From contig NZ_JBFRBB010000001.1 in the NCBI RefSeq assembly GCF_040932035.1, forward strand, positions 992,001 to 1,056,000: a stretch of 64,000 nucleotides of DNA. The letters run 5' to 3'. Position 1 is the first letter of the stretch; the number at the start of each line of letters is the position of its first letter. The notes under the pieces were generated by a model. It had not been told where the DNA came from. It saw only the letters and a program-made list of their open reading frames with translations, and did no database searches. Of the stretch, positions 8,076-15,840 are shown piece by piece. The DNA comes from Hoeflea_A sp040932035. GTDB lineage: Bacteria > Pseudomonadota > Alphaproteobacteria > Rhizobiales > Rhizobiaceae. The translations under genes and the position numbers were made by a program.

Positions 8076-9239
8076 TTACTCCGTAAAGGCCTGGCATTTA
8101 CTTTCGGGCTGATCGAGCCCCAGCGTGTCGAGCTCGGTTCGCTGATGCAGAAAGCCCTCAAGTGGCGCCATCGCGACAAGGGCGCGGGGATGAACAATCG
8201 GTATGGGCTGCCGCAGCTGGCCGTTCCAGCTTCGGTAATTCATCGGTCGCCCCTTGAACCCGGCCAGCTCGAACTCGTCCGAGATCAAATATTCCCGGAG
8301 CGTGGCTGCATCGGCGGACTTAGTCCGTGTCACGGCCTCGCCGATCGACCGAATGGCCGCCCAGGCCGCATAGTCCTTTGATTGCATGCCGCGACCCGCA
8401 AAGTCGGCAAACCGGCTTTGCAGCTGGGCCGCGCCCCATTGTTCGACGACCGGAGCCCATGTAACGGCCGTCAGTCCTTCCGAGCCAGTTACAGGGCGGG
8501 CCTGCCAGGTGTTGTAGAGAACATAGCGCCCGAAATCCCCGGTCTCGTCGGCAATCAGCAGCGCGTCATAGTCGCCGAGATCCTGGGTAAAGAGCGGCAC
8601 TTCCTGAGCCGCATTGCGCCGCATGTCGGCGTCAAACGCCCAGGTCTTCTCGGTGTCGATATCAAGGCCGAATTTTGCCGTCGAGTTTCTAAGCGTATCA
8701 GCGAATGCAACATCAGCCGGATGCACCCCCGCAACGAGCGCGAGATCATCCCAACGTTTGCGCACCAGGAACTGTGCCAGCGCATCCGTGCGCATGGCAT
8801 TTGATGGCAGTGTGTGGAGGATGTTACCGCGACAGTCCTCGCTGCGCAGGCGCGCTTCCGGCGCGGCGACATTGAAGATCACCGCCCCGGCGGCCTTGTC
8901 TAAATCAGCGACGGCAAGCAGATCGTCCGGCGGGGCATCAATGACCAACAACTGCGTGTCGGCGAGTGCGGCATTCGCTGCCTCTCTCAGATCGTCATCG
9001 GGCGCGATGGCAGTGTATGTGAGTTCGTAGCGCTGACCGAGAAATGATCCGGTTGTCTGATTGTCGGCCAGACCGACCCGGGCACCGGCGAGGCCCAGAT
9101 TGTCAGGAGGTGAATCCAGATTTGACAACGTCGGCGGTGCTTCGACATCCTTGCGCAAGTAGTGAATACGCAGATCGACATCGGCAAGTGCCGTGCCGGC
9201 AAAAAAGATCCCGCCCAAGCACCAGACAATGCGAAACAT
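8076..9239 (-). CDS. Branched-chain-type ABC substrate-binding protein, PQQ-alcohol-dehydrogenase-associated
   Basis: Periplasmic protein of 387 residues with a signal peptide (MFRIVWCLGGIFFAGTALAD), starting at ATG 9239 after AGGAGG. Its two-lobed type 1 binding fold begins DLRIHYLRKDVEAPPTLSNLD and continues with GARVGLADNQTTGSFLGQ, QLLVIDAPPDDLLAVADL and CRGNILHTLPSNAMRTDALAQFLVRKRW, as in leucine-binding-like proteins. This subfamily is encoded with ABC-2 exporters in quinoprotein operons, an unusual pairing because binding proteins normally go with importers. It is first in the minus-strand operon that ends at 4588, divergent from the cytochrome gene at 9401. Confidence 0.87.
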   Translation of the reverse strand: MFRIVWCLGGIFFAGTALADVDLRIHYLRKDVEAPPTLSNLDSPPDNLGLAGARVGLADNQTTGSFLGQRYELTYTAIAPDDDLREAANAALADTQLLVIDAPPDDLLAVADLDKAAGAVIFNVAAPEARLRSEDCRGNILHTLPSNAMRTDALAQFLVRKRWDDLALVAGVHPADVAFADTLRNSTAKFGLDIDTEKTWAFDADMRRNAAQEVPLFTQDLGDYDALLIADETGDFGRYVLYNTWQARPVTGSEGLTAVTWAPVVEQWGAAQLQSRFADFAGRGMQSKDYAAWAAIRSIGEAVTRTKSADAATLREYLISDEFELAGFKGRPMNYRSWNGQLRQPIPIVHPRALVAMAPLEGFLHQRTELDTLGLDQPESKCQAFTE

Positions 9240-9287
9240 GACGTCCTCCTGACGGAGAGCCTCGCAACGAATTGTCGGGAATAAAAT

Positions 9288-9315
9288 TGCACTTAGGTCC
9301 AAGGCAAAGCCTTGG
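9288..9315. promoter_or_regulatory. Candidate operator in the divergent 9240-9400 promoter
   Basis: ACTTAGGTCCAA (9291-9302) matches the motif at 2889-2900 and 14071-14082. It overlaps an inverted repeat, CCAAGGC-AAA-GCCTTGG (9299-9315). The spacer separates the binding-protein/propeller/ABC operon (minus) from the cytochrome/MxaJ-like pair (plus). Confidence 0.45.
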
Positions 9316-9400
9316 CACCAAAGTACACTACCGCCACCGGGGCGGCGGTCCTAATCATGTGGCGAACAGACAGTTTCGTGCATGTTATTGGGAGGAAACA

Positions 9401-10096
9401 ATGGCAACCACGCGCACGCGTATGTTTATGGCGATGTTCGGCCTCGTGGCTGCAACCGGCCTCGCATTTGCTCATGGAGATGTGGCGCCTCAACCCGTCG
9501 ACACGGATGCCTTGCCCGATATCGGCGACGAATGGCTGACGGAAAACCCCTACCGGGATATGGGTGAAGATGTCTGGCGGACTGCGATCGACATCGGCTC
9601 CTCCGGTTACAACCAGAACTGCGCGCGCTGCCACGGGCTTGGCGCGATTTCCGGCGGACTGGCGCCCGATCTTCGCTATCTAGAAGCCGAAGAGGAAGGC
9701 GATGAGTGGTTCATGGATCGCTTTCAGACCGGCTATACGCAGAACGGCATCACAAAAATGCCTGCCTTCGGCGAACTTCTGGGCCAAAAGGCGGCCTGGG
9801 CAATCCGGACCTATGTCGAAACCCGTCCGGATGAGGGTGCATTGGACGACTTCACACCGCGCCTGAAGGAATTGCGCGATCTGCTGGCCGAATGGGGCCA
9901 GTCCGACGGCGATGGTGCCGATCCGAAAACGGTATCCATGGAGCTTGCCGAAATTGCGACAAAGATCGAAACCGGCTCCGGTGCGCCGACGGCTGACAGC
10001 GTCGCCTTTCGCGCCTCCCGTCAGATCGACGGAACAACGGCATCCTACAAGGCTGCAGCGGAAACACTGACGGTTGGCCTGTCCGCGGCCGAGTAG
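9401..10096 (+). CDS. pedF: Cytochrome c, PedF-like electron acceptor of the quinoprotein dehydrogenase
   Basis: Periplasmic mono-haem cytochrome of 231 residues. The start at ATG 9401 follows GGGAGGAAACA and gives a signal peptide (MATTRTRMFMAMFGLVAATGLAFAHG). One haem-binding CARCH is at residues 74-78, preceded by SSGYNQNC, with the axial Met probably in ITKMPAFGELLGQ. A helical C-terminal extension (about 95 residues, EWGQSDGDG onward) resembles cytochrome c550 of the PedF family, which takes electrons from PQQ ethanol dehydrogenases. It forms a two-gene unit with the MxaJ-like gene 13 bp downstream and is divergent from the ABC/propeller operon. Confidence 0.85.
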   Translation: MATTRTRMFMAMFGLVAATGLAFAHGDVAPQPVDTDALPDIGDEWLTENPYRDMGEDVWRTAIDIGSSGYNQNCARCHGLGAISGGLAPDLRYLEAEEEGDEWFMDRFQTGYTQNGITKMPAFGELLGQKAAWAIRTYVETRPDEGALDDFTPRLKELRDLLAEWGQSDGDGADPKTVSMELAEIATKIETGSGAPTADSVAFRASRQIDGTTASYKAAAETLTVGLSAAE

Positions 10097-10109
10097 ATAT
10101 GGATGGTCA

Positions 10110-11009
10110 ATGCACGGGGCGATTGGATACCTGATTTTGACGCTTGCGGTCAGCCTCGCAGCGAGCGGGACTGCATCCGCCCGCTGCAAGGATTTTGTAC
10201 CCGGACCAAAGCCGCAAAATGTGGGTCGCGACATTGTCGGACAGGAACTTGATCAGATAATCGACCGCGGTTTCATCGAGTTCGCGGTCTATGAGGATTT
10301 TCCGCCTTATTCATACAGGAAAGGCAGCGCCAGCCGCGGCATCGATATTGAGATCGGCCGGATGATTGCCGCTGATCTGGGCGTGGAGGCGCGATTCAAT
10401 TTCGTTGCCGCCGGTGAAAATCTCGACGCGGACCTCAGAAACAACGTCTGGAAAGGTCCGATAATCGGCGGTCGTGTGTCGAACATCATGCTGCATGTCC
10501 CCTATGACGGTGAATATGCGTGCCGCATCGAGCAGGTCGTATTCACGGGCCAGTATTTCGAAGAGGCGATCGCCATTGCCTACAGCGAAAGCGAATACGG
10601 CGACGAGCCGCCTGTGCCTGCTTATTTTCGCTACGACACCGTGGGTGTCGAGAACGATTCCATATCCGATTTTTACCTCACGACGCTCTTTGGCGGTCAG
10701 CTCGGCAAAAACATCCGGCGTTTTACGACCGCCGCCGAGGCGATGGCGGCGCTCGCCTCGGGCGAGGTGAAAGCCGTCATGGGTCCTATGGCGCAGCTTG
10801 AATTCGGTTTGAACGATGAAGTCGGCATTCATCAGCCGCCGCTTCCCGGATTCGCCGTCGGTCGCTGGACGCTAGGCGTTGCCGTCAATTTCCGCTACCG
10901 GCCGCTTGCCTATGCGGTTGACGATTCCATCCGCAACGGTCTTGAGAGCGGCCGTGTGGAGGAGATTTTCGAGAGTTATGGTCTGACGTTTTCACCGCCT
11001 GTGCGTTGA
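10110..11009 (+). CDS. Quinoprotein-dehydrogenase-associated periplasmic binding protein (MxaJ/XoxJ-like)
   Basis: Periplasmic protein of 299 residues with a signal peptide (MHGAIGYLILTLAVSLAASGTASARC). It has the family-3 solute-binding fold: LDQIIDRGFIEFAVYEDFPPYSY, GIDIEIGRMIAADLGVEARF, then DTVGVENDSISDFYLTTLFG. MxaJ/XoxJ relatives are encoded beside methanol-type dehydrogenases and are thought to help enzyme maturation rather than transport. Here no cognate ABC subunits follow, which fits that role. The start at 10110 is preferred over an upstream in-frame codon at 10074 because it gives the signal peptide. The next gene is convergent. Confidence 0.82.
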   Translation: MHGAIGYLILTLAVSLAASGTASARCKDFVPGPKPQNVGRDIVGQELDQIIDRGFIEFAVYEDFPPYSYRKGSASRGIDIEIGRMIAADLGVEARFNFVAAGENLDADLRNNVWKGPIIGGRVSNIMLHVPYDGEYACRIEQVVFTGQYFEEAIAIAYSESEYGDEPPVPAYFRYDTVGVENDSISDFYLTTLFGGQLGKNIRRFTTAAEAMAALASGEVKAVMGPMAQLEFGLNDEVGIHQPPLPGFAVGRWTLGVAVNFRYRPLAYAVDDSIRNGLESGRVEEIFESYGLTFSPPVR

Positions 11010-11047
11010 GGTGCTAAACGTATTTGGTTTTGAACGAGCACGTCCCG

Positions 11048-11935
11048 TCAAACGGTAACCATATCTCCGGCACTGTCGATGAGCGTGACGCGTTTGATAC
11101 CCGGAAGCCGCTGGGAAATCCTTTGAACCAATTTCAGATCGGCATGACAAAGCGCGGTCGAAAGGCCGTCGGCAATGGTCGCCGAATGCGCCTCGACACT
11201 GACGGTGGACCAGACCGGCGGGCCGCCGGTGACCGGATTCAGTATGTGGGATTCGGCGGCAGAAAGCTGCAGGGCGCCGGGGCTGGATGTTGCGATGGCA
11301 CAATTCGAAAGTGTCCGCTGCGCCAGCAATCCATGCACAGGATCCGAAATGCCCACACGCCAGGGGCCGCCGACAGCCCCAAATTCTCCCATATTGACGA
11401 GTGTTCTTGTTGCGCCAGCCTGGCGCATAAGGTCGACGATGAGGTCAGTAGCAAACCCCTGCGCAATACCGTTCAGGGTTATTTCCTGACCCGGTGAAAG
11501 CCTGATGTGGCTTCCATCGCGCCTGATGCGATGCCAGCCTACAAACTGTCGTTTTGGAACATCGAGATTTCCTTCCGCAAGCGCCCGCCATAACGGCTGG
11601 ACGGTCGGATCGAACAAGCCGTCCGTGGCGCGGTGGACTATCCCCGCCAGTTCCATGAGCCGGTGAAACCGCGCGTCCTTCTCAATCAGAAAGCCTTTGC
11701 CATTCAGACGGGACAGCGACGATTGTGGATCGAAAAGGCTGAACAGATTTTCGACATCGCGAAGCGTCTTTTCTGCGTGCTTCAGCAGCGGCAAAGCCCA
11801 TTCGTCTGGTCCGTGCAGCGTGATCTCGGCGTCGGCGCCAAACGCCCGCCCTTGCCACCTGACAGGCGATGCCGCGGCTGCCGGTGAAACGGTGCACGCT
11901 GCCGCCAGCGTGAGGAAGCGTCGGCGGGTAATCAT
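11048..11935 (-). CDS. apbE: FAD:protein FMN transferase (ApbE family)
   Basis: Enzyme that covalently attaches FMN to a Thr of a target flavoprotein in the periplasm. It has 295 residues from ATG 11935, which overlaps the NosR-like stop (ATGA). The N-terminus has a twin-arginine-type signal (MITRRRFLTLAAACTVSPAAAAS). Family motifs visible are FDPQSSLSRLN, ATDGLFDPTVQPLW, TLNGIAQGFATD and LVNMGEFGAVGG, where the last resembles the usual NIGGE-type motif. The obvious substrate is the NosR-like protein encoded immediately upstream, which carries the acceptor motif DGVTKAT. Confidence 0.92.
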   Translation of the reverse strand: MITRRRFLTLAAACTVSPAAAASPVRWQGRAFGADAEITLHGPDEWALPLLKHAEKTLRDVENLFSLFDPQSSLSRLNGKGFLIEKDARFHRLMELAGIVHRATDGLFDPTVQPLWRALAEGNLDVPKRQFVGWHRIRRDGSHIRLSPGQEITLNGIAQGFATDLIVDLMRQAGATRTLVNMGEFGAVGGPWRVGISDPVHGLLAQRTLSNCAIATSSPGALQLSAAESHILNPVTGGPPVWSTVSVEAHSATIADGLSTALCHADLKLVQRISQRLPGIKRVTLIDSAGDMVTV

Positions 11936-14028
11936 TCGGCGGCAACCTTGCTGTACTGCTTTCGCGCCGCAAGAATGAGCGGTACGCATTGTTTTTCGTC
12001 GTCGTGGATTTTTACGCAGTCGAGGCATTGGAAACATTCCGAATAATCAACCGTGCCAGACTGCGAGATAGCGCCATATTTACACTTGACCTTGCAGAGC
12101 TGGCAGGGGCTGCCGCAGGCGCTGCGCCGGTCGATCCAGTCTCGCCCGCGGAACAATCCGCCAATGGCCATAACGGCGCCGAGCGGGCAGACATAGCGGC
12201 AGAAACCCTTGAACAGCATCGTTCCAAGCAGCAGCCAGGAAACCGCGTAGACGACGAAATACCATTCGCGCACGAAATAAACGGTGATGGCGGTTTTGAA
12301 CGGTTCGATTTCGGCGACGGTGTCGATTTCCCCAGGTGCGACAAAGACGGTTCCGACGAGCCCTGCCAGAAGCACATATTTGATGCATTTGAGCCAGGCG
12401 TCCCAGCGCCTGGATGGCTCGTATTGCGGCAGACGCAGCAATCGTCCGATATGATGAGCAAATTCCTGAAGTGCGCCGAACGGACAAAGCCATCCACAGA
12501 ACAGACCGCGCCCCCACAGGACAAATCCGACTATGGCCGCCACCCAGATGAGCAGCGAAAACGGATCATAGAGCAGGAACGAAAAACTGGCCCTGTCGAT
12601 GCCGGCGCGCAACGCGCCAAGGACCGTGACGATCGAAAGCTGTCCCTGTCCCCACCAGCCGACGAATCCGACGACAAAAGCCAGAATGCCGAGCCTTGCC
12701 GGTGTGAATTGCTCCAGAGAGGCCATTTTGCCTTGCTGCCAATATAAAATGCCCATCAGGCCGATAAGAAAGGCGGCCAGTACGATCAGATCAGGCGCGC
12801 GGTTGAATAGGGCGTCCTGCCAAGGGGGAACCGGCTCCACGATGCCGGGGCGCATAAAGAAACGTTCATCGGTGCTGTGGGTTGAAGACAGCGTCACGCT
12901 GCCGACATCCGGCTGGAAAATACCGTGCTCACGAACCGCCTGAACATTCAGCGTCCAATCGCGTGTCGGATCGAAGCCGAGCCGCCTGTCGGTGCGCAGG
13001 ATCATGGCTGTTCCGTCATGAAGGTCATCGGGCAGGTCGTCATTCAACTCGACCAGCAGATCAGCATCGCGCAGCGCCACCGGAAGCCCGTCCTGTTCCG
13101 CGGAAAGCCAGTCCGGCGCCGTATTGCGGACAAAGGCATCGGATACCAGACCGTGCCGTCCCGCATCGATGATCAACAAAGGTTCATCATAGGTCGATAT
13201 AGACAGAAAGTTCTGCAGCTCATCAAAACTGTCGTCGGACAGGACCGTCCGCGCAATGGATGGCGGACCAAGATCGATGATCCACAAATCGAGATAGACG
13301 CCGTCCGGATCATCTTGTGCTTCCGGATCGTCCTCCTCCCACAGGGTGCCTGCAAAGGCCGCATCGACCTCGTGGTTCTGCACCGTTTTACGGGTAACAA
13401 GACCGGTGTCGACGAGATCCTGCCAGGTAAGCGTTTCGTCATGATCCCTGTCGGGGTAGGCGGGCGGACCTGTTGAAACGCCCTGCATCTTTTCACGGGC
13501 AACCGCGAGTGTCGCTGCAAGAACGCTCTCATGTGCAATGCGGATACTCGCGGTCGCTTTGGTGACACCATCGAGATAGACGAGCGAACTTCCGGCATCG
13601 CCGTCGCCATAGGGTGTTCCGACAACAAGTGACGACGAAATGGAGTGGCCGCGATACTGTTCAAAGAACTTTTGAAAGGGCGCTTCGCCGAGGCCTGAAA
13701 CAAAGATCGGTTCATTGTGCGTGATCAGCCGCACATCCATGAACCGGCCGTCGAGGTCGAGGATCACGAGAATATTGATCGGCGTGCCGGAAAAGCCGGG
13801 CAGGGGGGCAAGCGGCTCGGTCTCGAAGACAAACCCCGCTTCAGCGCCGCCCGAATTCAGCAGTGTCCATACACCCTTGTCATTGACCGCCGGGCCTATT
13901 GAGAAGGGCGGCATGACATAGTCCGCCAAAATCTCCTTCGGCAGGCTTTCGGCGCGCGCCGGCAGAACCGACAGGCAAACCGCCGCGAGCAGCACGCATA
14001 GGAACCGGATATATCGAAACTCTCCCAT
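11932..14028 (-). CDS. NosR/NirI-like membrane flavo-iron-sulfur protein
   Basis: Polytopic protein of 698 residues with a signal peptide, a periplasmic FMN-binding domain and a membrane ferredoxin domain. The flavinylation motif DGVTKAT is at residues 153-159, inside the segment GDGDAGSSLVYLDGVTKATAS. The C-terminal half has transmembrane helices around FLIGLMGILYW, LGILAFVVGFVGWWG and YVLLAGLVGTVFV, two CxxxCP motifs (CGWLCPFGA, CRYVCPLGA), and a cysteine-rich ferredoxin end (CGSPCQLCKVKC, CFQCLDC). NosR normally serves nitrous-oxide reductase, but no nos genes are seen here. The quinoprotein context suggests electron transfer across the membrane linked to alcohol oxidation or to maturation of the periplasmic enzymes. 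Confidence 0.88.
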   Translation of the reverse strand: MGEFRYIRFLCVLLAAVCLSVLPARAESLPKEILADYVMPPFSIGPAVNDKGVWTLLNSGGAEAGFVFETEPLAPLPGFSGTPINILVILDLDGRFMDVRLITHNEPIFVSGLGEAPFQKFFEQYRGHSISSSLVVGTPYGDGDAGSSLVYLDGVTKATASIRIAHESVLAATLAVAREKMQGVSTGPPAYPDRDHDETLTWQDLVDTGLVTRKTVQNHEVDAAFAGTLWEEDDPEAQDDPDGVYLDLWIIDLGPPSIARTVLSDDSFDELQNFLSISTYDEPLLIIDAGRHGLVSDAFVRNTAPDWLSAEQDGLPVALRDADLLVELNDDLPDDLHDGTAMILRTDRRLGFDPTRDWTLNVQAVREHGIFQPDVGSVTLSSTHSTDERFFMRPGIVEPVPPWQDALFNRAPDLIVLAAFLIGLMGILYWQQGKMASLEQFTPARLGILAFVVGFVGWWGQGQLSIVTVLGALRAGIDRASFSFLLYDPFSLLIWVAAIVGFVLWGRGLFCGWLCPFGALQEFAHHIGRLLRLPQYEPSRRWDAWLKCIKYVLLAGLVGTVFVAPGEIDTVAEIEPFKTAITVYFVREWYFVVYAVSWLLLGTMLFKGFCRYVCPLGAVMAIGGLFRGRDWIDRRSACGSPCQLCKVKCKYGAISQSGTVDYSECFQCLDCVKIHDDEKQCVPLILAARKQYSKVAAE

Positions 14029-14067
14029 TGTGCGGGAGCTTAAAGGCAGACAAATGCGCCAAACATT

Positions 14068-14082
14068 GTACCTAAGTCCGAA
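14068..14082 (+). promoter_or_regulatory. TAAGTCC-type motif in the divergent 14029-14140 promoter
   Basis: GTACCTAAGTCCGAA lies between the NosR-like gene (minus) and the permease gene (plus). It is the third promoter-located copy of the motif in the quinoprotein region. Confidence 0.4.
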
Positions 14083-14140
14083 ATAACCGGCGCCGGATGT
14101 GCTCTATCATGGGCCCGTTGCGAAATTGGATCTTTAAGGG

Positions 14141-14929
14141 ATGCCGGTGCAATTGCAGGAACAGCGCGAAACCCGCTCGCGGGATTTCGGCGTCATGGGT
14201 CTTTCCTTGATCGGCCTGGTGGGCGGTTGGGCTGCTCTGGCGTGGGCGCTGAATGATGCGACAATTCTCCCCGGGCCGGCAACCGTGTGGAACGTGATCG
14301 CAGCTGAATTCTGGTCCGGTGCGCTTATCTTCCACACTGCCGCAACACTCGCGCGCGTGTGCGCGGCATTTCTGTTGGCGATGTCCATCGGAACGTTTGC
14401 CGGACTGGTGCTCGGTCTGGTTCCGCGCCTCAATAGGTGGGCCGATCCGTGGGTCGTCTTTTTTCTCAATCTTCCGGCCCTTGTGGTGATTGTCCTTTGT
14501 TATCTGTGGATCGGGCTGAACGAGGTGGCCGCCATCGTTGCGGTCGCAGTCAACAAGACTGCCATGGTGACCGTAACGATCCGCGAAGGTGTGCGGGCGA
14601 TGGATCCCAAGATTGCCGATATGGCGGCCGTATACCGACTTGGTCTTTGGAAGCGACTGCGGCACGTGTGGCTGCCGCAATTGACCCCGTTCTTTTCGGC
14701 AAGTGTGCGCAATGGTCTGGCAGTCATCTGGAAAATTGTATTGGTCGTCGAATTCCTCGGCCGCGCCAACGGGGTCGGATTTCAGATTCACCTTTATTTC
14801 CAGCTCTTCGATATCGCCTATGTGCTTGCCTATTCGCTGACATTTGTCGCGGTCATGCTGTTCATCGAACGTGGTCTGGTTCAGCCCTGGGAGGCGCGGG
14901 CGTCGCGTTGGCGCCGGCGGGCTGCATGA
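14141..14929 (+). CDS. NitT/TauT-type ABC transporter permease
   Basis: Six-helix importer permease of 262 residues. It has the order expected of SsuC/TauC-like proteins: first helix GLSLIGLVGGWAALAWAL, the phrase LPGPATVWNVIAAEFWSG before helix 2, ATLARVCAAFLLAMSIGTFAGLVLGL, the ATPase-coupling loop (AAVYRLGLWKRLRHVWLPQLTPFFSASVRNGLAVIWKIVLVVEFL), and a last helix near YVLAYSLTFVAVMLF. It is the missing membrane subunit for the binding protein and ATPase at 2950-4648, about 9.5 kb away. Both sets are preceded by the same TAAGTCC-type motif, supporting one split transporter. Confidence 0.87.
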   Translation: MPVQLQEQRETRSRDFGVMGLSLIGLVGGWAALAWALNDATILPGPATVWNVIAAEFWSGALIFHTAATLARVCAAFLLAMSIGTFAGLVLGLVPRLNRWADPWVVFFLNLPALVVIVLCYLWIGLNEVAAIVAVAVNKTAMVTVTIREGVRAMDPKIADMAAVYRLGLWKRLRHVWLPQLTPFFSASVRNGLAVIWKIVLVVEFLGRANGVGFQIHLYFQLFDIAYVLAYSLTFVAVMLFIERGLVQPWEARASRWRRRAA

Positions 14930-14975
14930 GGCATTTGGTTCGGTTTGTGCTATTGGCCTGAAGCAGCCATTAAGC

Positions 14976-15662
14976 TCAGGTCGCCGCTGCGCGGGTGAGC
15001 GACAGCCGGGCTGTCTCCAGGTGGCTCTTCATCAGTGTTGCCGCGCGTTCAGGTTCGCGCGTGCGGATGGCGTTGAGCAGTTGGCGGTGCTGGGTGTTGT
15101 ATTGGCTGATCGTTGCTTCATTGAGCGTTAGGCGCAGCATGCGCGACCACTGTTCTTGACTGCGGACCGAGTTGATCTGTCCGACCATCCAGATCAACAG
15201 GCTGTTGCCGGTGATCTCCGCCAGAAGATTGTGAAATGCCGCGTCTGCGACTGAAAACCCGGTGGGGTTGGAAACGCAGGATTCCATTTCCGACAGAAGC
15301 TCTTCAGCGCGCACAAAATCCGGCTTTCTGGCATGAAGAACAGCCAGCCTGCAAATATGCGGCTCCAGTGCAAACCGGGCATCGATCAGCTCCAGCGGCC
15401 GGGCATTGGCAACGATCGTATTGGTTTCCTCGACAGGCTCGAAGGTCACATAGGTACCGCTGCCCGGACGCACATCAACCAGCCCTTCCTTCTCGAGCTG
15501 ATTGAGCGCTTCACGGATCGTGCCACGGGCAACATTGTAATCTTCGGCAAGTTTGCGCTCAGGCTGCAGCCTTTCGCGCGCGGCCAGTCGGCCTGCCTGG
15601 ATTTCGCGCCGCAGCAGTCCGGCAATTTCGGCTGAACCCATTCGCGTCTGCTGTTGATTCAT
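14976..15662 (-). CDS. GntR-family (FadR/FCD type) transcriptional regulator
   Basis: 228 residues from ATG 15662, which follows AAGGAGA. The winged helix is at residues 10-70 (GLLRREIQAGRLAARERLQPERKLAEDYNVARGTIREALNQLEKEGLVDVRPGSGTYV). The C-terminal FCD ligand domain shows FHNLLAEITGN, TQHRQLLNAI and MKSHLETARLSL, which supply the His residues of the usual metal or ligand site. It is divergent from the FAD-oxidoreductase/GlxBCD operon. The spacer contains several copies of a TTGTACCAA-like element also seen upstream of the ammonium transporter, so it probably represses or activates these amine-use genes and itself. Confidence 0.88.
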   Translation of the reverse strand: MNQQQTRMGSAEIAGLLRREIQAGRLAARERLQPERKLAEDYNVARGTIREALNQLEKEGLVDVRPGSGTYVTFEPVEETNTIVANARPLELIDARFALEPHICRLAVLHARKPDFVRAEELLSEMESCVSNPTGFSVADAAFHNLLAEITGNSLLIWMVGQINSVRSQEQWSRMLRLTLNEATISQYNTQHRQLLNAIRTREPERAATLMKSHLETARLSLTRAAAT

Positions 15663-15670
15663 GGTGTCTC

Positions 15671-15752
15671 CTTGTTCCAAAATTGTACCAATATATCTAA
15701 AAACAGTCAAATTTTAAAAAACTGGACCAAAATAGGTTGCACTCTGGTACAC
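15671..15752. promoter_or_regulatory. Candidate GntR operator cluster
   Basis: The spacer between the GntR gene and the FAD oxidoreductase gene holds TTGTTCCAA (about 15673-15681), TTGTACCAA (15683-15691), TGGACCAA (15723-15730) and CTGGTACAC (15744-15752). These read as variants of one element, TTGGTACAA in one orientation. A matching pair occurs at 30685-30710 before the ammonium transporter gene. Confidence 0.5.
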
Positions 15753-15840
15753 TTTGGCATAGCGTTCGATGTCAGCGGCTCTAGAATGTGTTGGTCTGTC
15801 GAGCGGTTTTCAAGGCAGATCATGGATACTGAGGACAGTT

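Noticed and set aside
11932..14028. Reading the NosR-like gene as evidence for denitrification
   Set aside because: No nosZDFYL, nir or nor genes are present; neighbours are all quinoprotein-related.
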